DNA of 64,000 bases. Origin: Allodiplogaster sudhausi (taxonomy: Eukaryota; Nematoda; Chromadorea; Rhabditida; Diplogasteridae). The stretch lies in contig CALZFC010000027.1 in NCBI GenBank assembly GCA_945643635.1, positions 3,786,501-3,850,500 of the forward strand, in the 5' to 3' direction. The notes beneath the pieces are model-generated. The model saw only the letters and a program-made list of their open reading frames with translations, was not told the origin of the DNA and made no database searches. Shown here one piece after another: positions 58,050 through 64,000 of the stretch. The position numbers and the translations under genes are program-made. Position 1 is the stretch's first letter. Every line of letters begins with the position of its first letter.

Positions 58050-58322
58050 AGGGAATCGAAGGAGAGAGGAGAAAAGAGGGCCAGGAAGGGAAAAAAGGAA
58101 TAGGAAAAGAGCGGGAATGAAGAGGAAGGTGAAAAGTGGAGTGCGACGGTTGAGGGAGAAAGAAATTGAGAGAGCGCAGAGAGTGAAGAGAACACTGACG
58201 CGAGGACCAGCAGCAGTAGCCATTGTCGACCGTTCGATGGTGAGTGAAGAAGAAGAGAATGCGAAGAATTCTCCATTTCACCCCTTTTATACGAAATGTT
58301 TTGCACTTTGTCTCTTTTGAAT
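56670..58322 (-). repeat. PDZ inverted repeat, arm 2
   Basis: Partner of 51,053-52,715. The spacer of about 4 kb holds the broken MSP gene and a fold-back element. Confidence 0.9.
56771..58223 (-). CDS. Two-PDZ-domain cytoplasmic protein, intact copy
   Basis: The start at 58,223 (MATAAGPR) is followed by ELVVEIPMEEGDPLGAVP with VIVRIQAGTISEGKLE, then IGDQVLKVNNIKIRDG (first PDZ core), ICRDDAKATEVQNQVH, and the second PDZ (GPKLGLSIKHFQNRVLVSRT, LDHIVDVEGHPVTDKDVC, GTQKCSLLIERP). The end is NSDVRNILQRERAKLKANAN, PKGILVGACRRP and a stop at 56,771. Junctions agree in phase if a 49-nt intron is removed before MLDHIVDV and a 52-nt intron after ALDASSM. PDZ domains bind C-terminal peptides or lipids and organise membrane complexes; the carboxylate loop positions (KMVIV, KLGLS) are recognisable. 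There is no membrane segment. Its neighbours suggest sperm expression, which is inference. The family resembles nematode two-PDZ proteins, but I cannot name it. Confidence 0.75.
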
Positions 58323-58662
58323 AATAAACTGCACGCATTCCTGAAATGTTGTGGACATGAATATGAAATACTTTGTTCTTCAATTCTAGTTTTTTTTTCT
58401 CAGACTAATTAGATTTGAATAATCTAAAGAAACTAAATTTAACTATAAAATTTTGAAGCCAACTTCAACATGAGACTGGCGAGGGAAGATGATGAAATAG
58501 AGGAAATCAATTTGCAAATGAAGAATGGGAAATGAAGTTCGGAAGCAATTTCCCCCATTCCCAGTCATTCCCATCGTTTTACATCGCGGACGGCGGTTGC
58601 CTCCCCTCCGCTTTCTCCTTTCTTCTGCTCGTCGTCAATTTCCGTTGCGCCGTTTCCGTTCG

Positions 58663-60282
58663 ATGGACGCTGACACCGTTGAGCATCTCGACGAGCTTGT
58701 CCATGACAAGGCAAGGGAGACTTCTTTCCCTTTTTAACAGCTAGAATTTTTTGTAGTAAACAAATACAAGCAAAATAATCTTCAAAACAAAAATAGGAAA
58801 GTAAGCAAATAGAATGTAATTTTTTAATTTATCGGCACGCGTCCTTGACTGGGCGTCCACGAAAAGCGGAGTCGATGCTGAGACGGTGAGTTTGCACCCA
58901 CTTTGATTCTTCCAAGGAATTATGACAATGCTCAATTGTCCTTTCAGTTGTCACGTCATCCCGATCACTTCCCTCGATTCCAGCTGGCGCTGGGGGTGGT
59001 GTCTCTGAGTGCAGCCTACCTCCTGCTTGGCTCGTCCGCCGCCTTCTTCGCTAATCTCCTGATCTCCTCGACCATCGCAGTCTTCATCTTCCTCCCCGAA
59101 GAGCGTCCGACTCCTGAAGCACACTTTCGATTCTTCTGGTGCGGCGGACTGAATTCTGTGGAAAATACAAAAGAATAACCTAGAGATAATAATAACCATT
59201 AAACATGTTCAGCGGCTTCTTCATCGTTTATTCCGTCTTCGACTCGAAGCTCAAGGACAGCATTCCCCAGTACTTCTTCATCAAGGTGCTCAGCATAAAC
59301 TCAAAATATGCTCAAATTATAAAAGACGCCACAAACTGGACATTTCCCACCGGGATGTAGAGGAACACCACGAGAGGGATGGAATCTTTTGGAGTAATAA
59401 ATGATTAAATGGGGCTTATTGTTGCACAAAAATAGGTGAAAGTGTGCCCCTATCCACCCCACCAACTGAAATCGTACAAAATGAAATTGTCCAGGTGGTC
59501 GTCCACATCATTCTGCTGCTCCGGCCGTATTGCGCGGCTGAGAAGATTCTCGCAGCACTCGAGGAGAGAAAGGCAGGCAGCAGCAAGAGGGAGAAGGGGC
59601 TCTCCGGAGAGGAACCACTCAGACGCATCTTCAGTAATCATGCAACTCTCTCTCTCTCATCCGTGCTATCTCTCTCATCCATGCTCTCCTTCTCGCTTTC
59701 TTCCCTTCTTTTTTTTCCCTTCTATCTAGCCGAGAGGAGCTGTCCATTCTGCTGGACACGAACAAGAAGTCACCCCCGCCAGAGAAGCCGGAGGGACAGA
59801 AGCAGTCAGAATCTCTTTTCCCATCGCATATGTTTTGCAGTGGAATAAGCCGTTAAAATAAGGAGCGATTCCAGCATTTACATCTCCCTTTCTATCTGTC
59901 TCTCTCTCTCCCCCTATCTCCCCCTCTCTCGATCAATCTGAAGTTCTCTTCTCCTGTTCAGTGGCCCCACAGAGCCTGGCGATGCTGCTACGCCTCGGAC
60001 TGCCCGTTCCTCTGCCCGCACGGTCCACGCCATCCAATCGACTCCGTCCTCGAGTATGTCGTCGACTCTTAATTGGCCGACGTCTTCCTCTGTCCCTGTT
60101 ACGCCCGCTCCCAAGACCGTCAGATTTATTTCCTTATGTGAATAGAAGACCTATATACTCATCTAAAAGCGATTTCCATTTCCAGGCGGCTCCTGTCGCT
60201 TCTCATGACAGCGTCGCTCCCATGCCTGCGACTTCCCTCGTCGACATCACTGGTTCTTTTTCTGTATCCTCATCTCTTCCTA

Positions 60283-60324
<42 letters not shown>

Positions 60325-61104
60325 TTGCAGAGAACGCGGATGGCCGTGCAGCCCGTAAGGCGAATCCGATGTTGTCGGGTGGCTCCCCCTACGCTTTCTC
60401 TCCGTCTGCCTCGACTCCCTTGTCTCCTTCTCATGGAGCGGAGCCTCCGGTCGGTGCCTACGACCTGGAGTTCATGCCGGCCAAGCGCATTGTCAGCCAA
60501 TCGTTCCTGCCTACTTGATTCTCTACCCTCGCTCTGCCACTCTCTCCCTTTCCCTCTGTCTCTCATCCCTCGTTCTCCCTCTGTAGATCTTCAATGCCCC
60601 CTTCGACTACGCTGACCTGACGTACCACATGCGAATCCGCAACGTGAGCCAGCACAACGTGGCCTTCGCCATGAAGTCGAACGCGATTCCGCGCGTCTCC
60701 GTCTTCCCGCCCACCGGCGTCCTCCTTCCCGGCAAGAAGCTCGACATCGCCGTCACGCTCAAGGTCGCCTTTTTGATCTTCCCCGATCATGGCTATCCAG
60801 GGATCAAGAGTCCATTCCTTCCCAGGCATTCACCGAGATGGTCAACACGGACAGGGATCGCTTCAGCATCGAGTACGTGCGATGCGACACCGACAAGTTC
60901 TCATTCAGCCTACTCCAGGTTAGAGAGAGAGAGAGGGAGTGTGTATGAGAGAAAGAGGGAGTCTGTATGACAGAGAGAGAGAGGGGAGTCTGTATGAGAG
61001 ATAGAGGGAGAGAAGGAGAGAACGAAGTAGAGCGAGTAAAGAACTCTGTTTAGGAGAGCGGAATGAAGGTGCGCAGGAACATCGCGATCGGCTACAATCC
61101 CTGA
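58663..61104 (+). CDS. REEP/DP1-type membrane hairpin fused to an MSP domain
   Basis: Twelve exons: 58,663-58,710; 58,835-58,885; 58,948-59,138; 59,213-59,285; 59,495-59,633; 59,735-59,804; 59,962-60,118; 60,186-60,252; 60,331-60,491; 60,587-60,763; 60,826-60,918; 61,054-61,104 (425 residues). The N-terminus (VEHLDELVHDK, STKSGVDAET, RFQLALGVVSLSAAYLLLGS, NLLISSTIAVF, GFFIVYSVFDSKL, VVVHIILLLRPYC) follows the TB2/DP1/HVA22 plan of REEP5/Yop1, which shapes tubular ER. A Ser/Pro linker comes next, then an MSP domain: IFNAPFDYADLTYHMRIRN, VSVFPPTGVLLPGKKLDIAV, and the end GMKVRRNIAIGYNP. Phases match from exon 2 on. The exon 1-2 junction has a GCAAGG donor and no AG acceptor, so the 5' end is uncertain. 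AATAAA lies near 61,133. A read-through of two genes is less likely, given the continuous frame and lack of any intergenic gap. Confidence 0.75.
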
Positions 61105-61360
61105 AGGGCGGGCTCCCCTCTCTGCCCCTTCCAATAAAGTGCCCCTTTGGCCAAGCTTTCTTCGTCCTTTCACATTAAAGAAGAGAGGGAGAATGTTTCA
61201 TTTCTTTCATCTCTCTTGTGGCACTGAATCTTTAACACGATCTATATGACCTCTTGGCAACTTTTGGAAAGTGTAGCAAAGGTAAGTAAATATCAAGTTG
61301 AACACAACGAAGCACAGCCCTCAAAAGCTAAATGGGATTCATAAAAACGACATAAAATAG

Positions 61361-61657
61361 TTGGTTCACGGCATGGTAAGTTACTTGGCATACGGTAGCG
61401 AAGAAGACGATTTAGCAACTTTTGCACGATTGGGGGAAGAGGAGAGCACAGAACCGGATGATATGCACGAGAAAGGAAATTTACATTTGAAAACAAGGAA
61501 TAATAAACACAATAAGATGAACATTAAGCTGCGAAATCTGAAGAAGTGCTGTTGGATTAGCCTGAAGACAAGCACCAGAAAGTGGAAAGAGAAGAAGAAC
61601 CAAAAGCTACCCGTGGTTGGTGGTGTTTTTGCGGTCGAAGCAAATCACTATTTTTAA
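61361..61657 (+). CDS. Hypothetical open frame
   Basis: 98 residues, acidic then basic (YGSEEDDLATFARLGEEEST, then KTRNNKHNKMNIKLRNLKK). No family recognised, no promoter or splice support. It could be chance. Confidence 0.2.
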   Translation: MVHGMVSYLAYGSEEDDLATFARLGEEESTEPDDMHEKGNLHLKTRNNKHNKMNIKLRNLKKCCWISLKTSTRKWKEKKNQKLPVVGGVFAVEANHYF

Positions 61658-61739
61658 ATAAGACTGAGGAATGATTCGTGGTGGGAAGTGCTACACGAGC
61701 AGAAGTGAATGTCAAAGAGTGAAGGGTACATGGTAGGCA

Positions 61740-62000
61740 GAAGCTGTTCCCTCGGCTATACCCAACTGTCGTCAACTCCACCCTTGCGGACCGACGCGTA
61801 GAGGAGCTCGGTGGGAACCTGTAACCAGTTAGCCATCTTTCAGCTATGTTTATAACAAGAGTACATCAAGAGTGTGCACCCAGGTACGAAAGAAACGAGT
61901 GAACAGGAACCTCATCATATCTTGGCTGGTTGCCAGCTCCATTAACGTGTTTCCCGTTGAGGCAATTTGGCGGGGGGTGCACGCGATGACTCGGAGTTGC
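61740..62000 (-). other. Exon-like stretches, minus strand
   Basis: TPRQIASTGNTLMELATSQD near 61,960 recalls an ankyrin-type repeat, and VPTELLYASVRKGGVDDSWV ends in a stop near 61,757 behind a TTACAG acceptor. I could not join them to a gene; they may be the 3' end of a gene starting further right. Confidence 0.3.
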
Positions 62001-62739
62001 TCTCTGCCAAGGAATCAACTTCAGTCCCTCTCTTTCAATTGTCCTAGATTTTTCTCTTACTAGTCATTCTCTTCGTACTCTCTCTCTCTCTCAATCTTCC
62101 TTTTCTATATCCTCTCTCAATCACCCAATCTCCCATTTGCTGCTCTGTACTCCTCGCCCCCTATCTCTGTCACCTCCACCCTCCCTCTCATCTCCTGACC
62201 GGGCTGGTGTCTCCTCCTCCGATGGTACCGTAATCACTGCTCCTGAGCGTATCACTCGCTCTCTCCCTTGGCTTCATATTGGCCGGCTCAGGTTCGTTGA
62301 GTCACCTAAACAAATTATAAATTTTGAGGAGACAAAAATTTTTGGCACCCGGTACACCAACAAGAAATGAAAAAAACAGCCTTACTCTCTCTCAATCTCT
62401 CTCTCTCTCTCTTTCAAGAATCTCTCTCCAACATGCCTGGATTCTTGGTATGTTTGCCATTGGTGCCGACATAGAAGTCAACCTCCTTGAGACCGGCTCT
62501 CCTGAATCCGTCGTGGAGTTCCTTGTGCTGCCACATCATGAGGAGTACAATAAATACTGGGGAAGGACAATGAATACTTCAACGCCTCTCTTTAACAATA
62601 ATTATAGAGTTTTACATAATATATGAGAGTGAGTCATTTGACGTGAGTGTATCCAGTCCAAAAACCTGTTTCTCGACATTACCTTCAGTCATCTCCCATT
62701 ATGTTGCCGCAATAGCGTAGACAATTTTCTCCCACCAGG

Positions 62740-62930
62740 TTCTCAATCTTCCAGCAGGAAGCTAACTCTACGTGCCGCATTATCCCGTGTTTGGCATACA
62801 ACACCGTCTCGGTAAGATCTGATTAACATTTATTCACAGAAAAGGGTGGAATGGCGGTGACCAGCCGAAGGCAGCCATGACTGCCGGCTGCATCGGAGAG
62901 CCGGTGATCTTTGGAGATCACCTGTAAGCA
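62740..62930 (+). other. Possible last two exons of an unidentified gene
   Basis: An exon at about 62,741-62,812 and another from about 62,839 join in phase to give ALSRVWHTTPSRKGWNGG, QPKAAMTAGCIGEPVIFG and a stop. No family recognised. CT-rich sequence precedes it. Confidence 0.3.
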
Positions 62931-63239
62931 TGAAATTTCACATCGTCTGTGCCAGGCAATTCTTATAATACGTACATTCATATGCACATACATTACAAAA
63001 ATTGGAGGTGCGAGAGATCGGAAGCAGGGATATCCAAAACCAGGCCCAGGCCCGGCCCGTCCCATTCGGGATTTACAAAAAGTTATTCATCCTCATCCTC
63101 ACGATGTAGCGAATGGAAACTTGGTCGACATCGAAAACCACATACCTGAAGAACACCTCTCATGGCACGTAGTCAATAGAAATAACTGCAGCCCACTATT
63201 CCCTAATTGAAGATGTTGATCCGACTGAAGTTTCGGAAC

Positions 63240-63800
63240 TAACTCATTGCACATTAGTTGTACCGTCTTCGTCTTTTGCAGTTTGCCCAATGGGACATCG
63301 TATCCATCTACTGATTTGTTTTGCTGAGGGTTCGGATAATTCGCTCCACATCCTGCAGTTGAACAAATATATTTGAGTAAAGGAAAAGAGGAAGGAACCC
63401 TTGACTGAGTTGTAGGAAGCATCTGGAAAAGGGTTGTCTGCAGCTTCGTAATGGAGGGCAGTCTTCCCCATAGGAGAAGCAGTAGCTCATTCCCGACCTG
63501 CACTCGGCAGTATTGGGCGCTTTTGGCAGCAATGTCCGCGAAATATCGTCCTCTTCCAAACATGTCGCCGGTCTGGAAGAGAGAGAGCGCGTGTGAGAGA
63601 GAGTGGGAGAGAAAGCGAGAGAGAGTGAGTGATTGACAATAATCGCCTCAGCTGGTGCGATCCGCAGGCCGTGTGAGAGTATTCCAGGGAAGTTGACCGT
63701 ACTCGATCCAAGCCATAGTAACATCCTATTTCCCAGATGCCTCTTGAACTTGGCGTCTTCTCCGTCTCGATTTACTCTTAGCACCCTGAAATTTCGGTCT
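63240..63800 (-). CDS. PARP catalytic domain, catalytic His replaced, partial
   Basis: Exon about 63,793-63,640 gives FRVLRVNRDGEDAKF and NRMLLWLGSSTVNF, then GILSHGLRIAPAEA. After a CT-rich intron, an exon from about 63,570 gives TGDMFGRGRYFADIAAKSAQ and YCRVQVGNELLLL. Further on ALHYEAADNPFPDASYNSVK and DGYDVPLGKLQKT follow. This is the ADP-ribosyltransferase fold of PARP1/tankyrase-type enzymes, which move ADP-ribose from NAD+ to proteins. The family motif LLWHGS reads LLWLGS here: the NAD-binding His of the H-Y-E triad is Leu (CTT for CAT). The Tyr of RYFAD is kept. A 1-nt frame slip seems present between NELLLL and GKTALHYEAA near 63,480. Upstream domains would lie beyond 63,840 or outside the window. 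It is probably inactive. Confidence 0.7.
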
Positions 63801-63970
63801 ACGTCTCTGCACGGATAACCTCGGTATAAGAACAACGAGGAAGGAGTTCAAGGCAAAGCCTCTACGTCTCCTTGACAATCATCAGAGTTCGACATGGCCT
63901 ACGTCTCTGGACACAAAACTTTGTATCGGACAAGGAGGAAGTTCGAGAAGAAACTTCTCTACGTCTCCCT
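63797..63970. repeat. CTACGTCTC-spaced repeat
   Basis: CTACGTCTC occurs four times (about 63,798, 63,870, 63,900 and 63,958) within 175 bp at the window edge. Spacing is irregular, and no coding use is evident. Confidence 0.45.
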
Positions 63971-64000
63971 TCATTGAACAGCAATTGTCTTGAGCATGGC

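Overview
This window is eukaryotic, and the gene content points to a nematode, probably a free-living rhabditid or diplogastrid; I cannot name the species. The evidence is a nematode-type nuclear hormone receptor (CRACAAFYRR zinc finger), major sperm protein (MSP) domains, clusters of small secreted saposin-B proteins, astacin proteases with an EGF-like tail, a myosin VI head, and many short (about 45-150 nt) introns. Genes are split into small exons, so I built them exon by exon from splice sites and phase. A recurring oddity is a GTCAG-type 5' splice site.

The layout is dominated by inverted duplications. (1) Arm A (1-4,572, running off the left edge) is a decayed inverted copy of arm B (27,806-36,490). 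Both carry saposin, Ly6-like and astacin sequences, but each has different deletions and insertions. (2) Between them lies a second, much younger inverted repeat, arms about 7,066-10,895 and 16,075-19,953. Each arm holds a saposin gene head to head with an unidentified gene, around a nuclear receptor gene (11.3-14.9 kb). (3) A third inverted pair, 51.05-52.72 and 56.67-58.32 kb, carries two copies of a two-PDZ-domain gene (one broken) around a broken MSP-domain gene. Many fold-back elements, MITEs and tRNA-headed short elements lie between and inside the genes.

Region by region: 0-4.6 kb decayed arm A; 4.6-6.5 kb tRNA-headed elements around an unidentified gene fragment; 7-20 kb young inverted repeat plus receptor; 21.9-22.6 kb a candidate neuropeptide-like precursor; 23.4-36.5 kb saposin, astacin and Ly6-like genes; 37.9-41 kb an intact astacin-EGF-CUB gene; 44.2-45.6 kb an intact multi-pass membrane protein; 48.0-50.7 kb a myosin VI head joined in phase to the C-terminal third of a MYG1-family protein; 51-58.3 kb the PDZ pair; 58.6-61.1 kb a REEP/DP1 membrane hairpin fused in frame to an MSP domain; 63.1-63.8 kb a PARP catalytic domain that has lost its catalytic histidine.

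Two functional themes can be inferred. The first half is secreted or surface chemistry (saposins, astacins, Ly6-like, a repeat peptide precursor). The second half (myosin VI, PDZ, MSP, REEP-MSP) looks like sperm or membrane-trafficking genes. Best leads for something undescribed: the EEPIGIRN repeat precursor, the REEP-MSP fusion and the myosin VI-MYG1 chimera.
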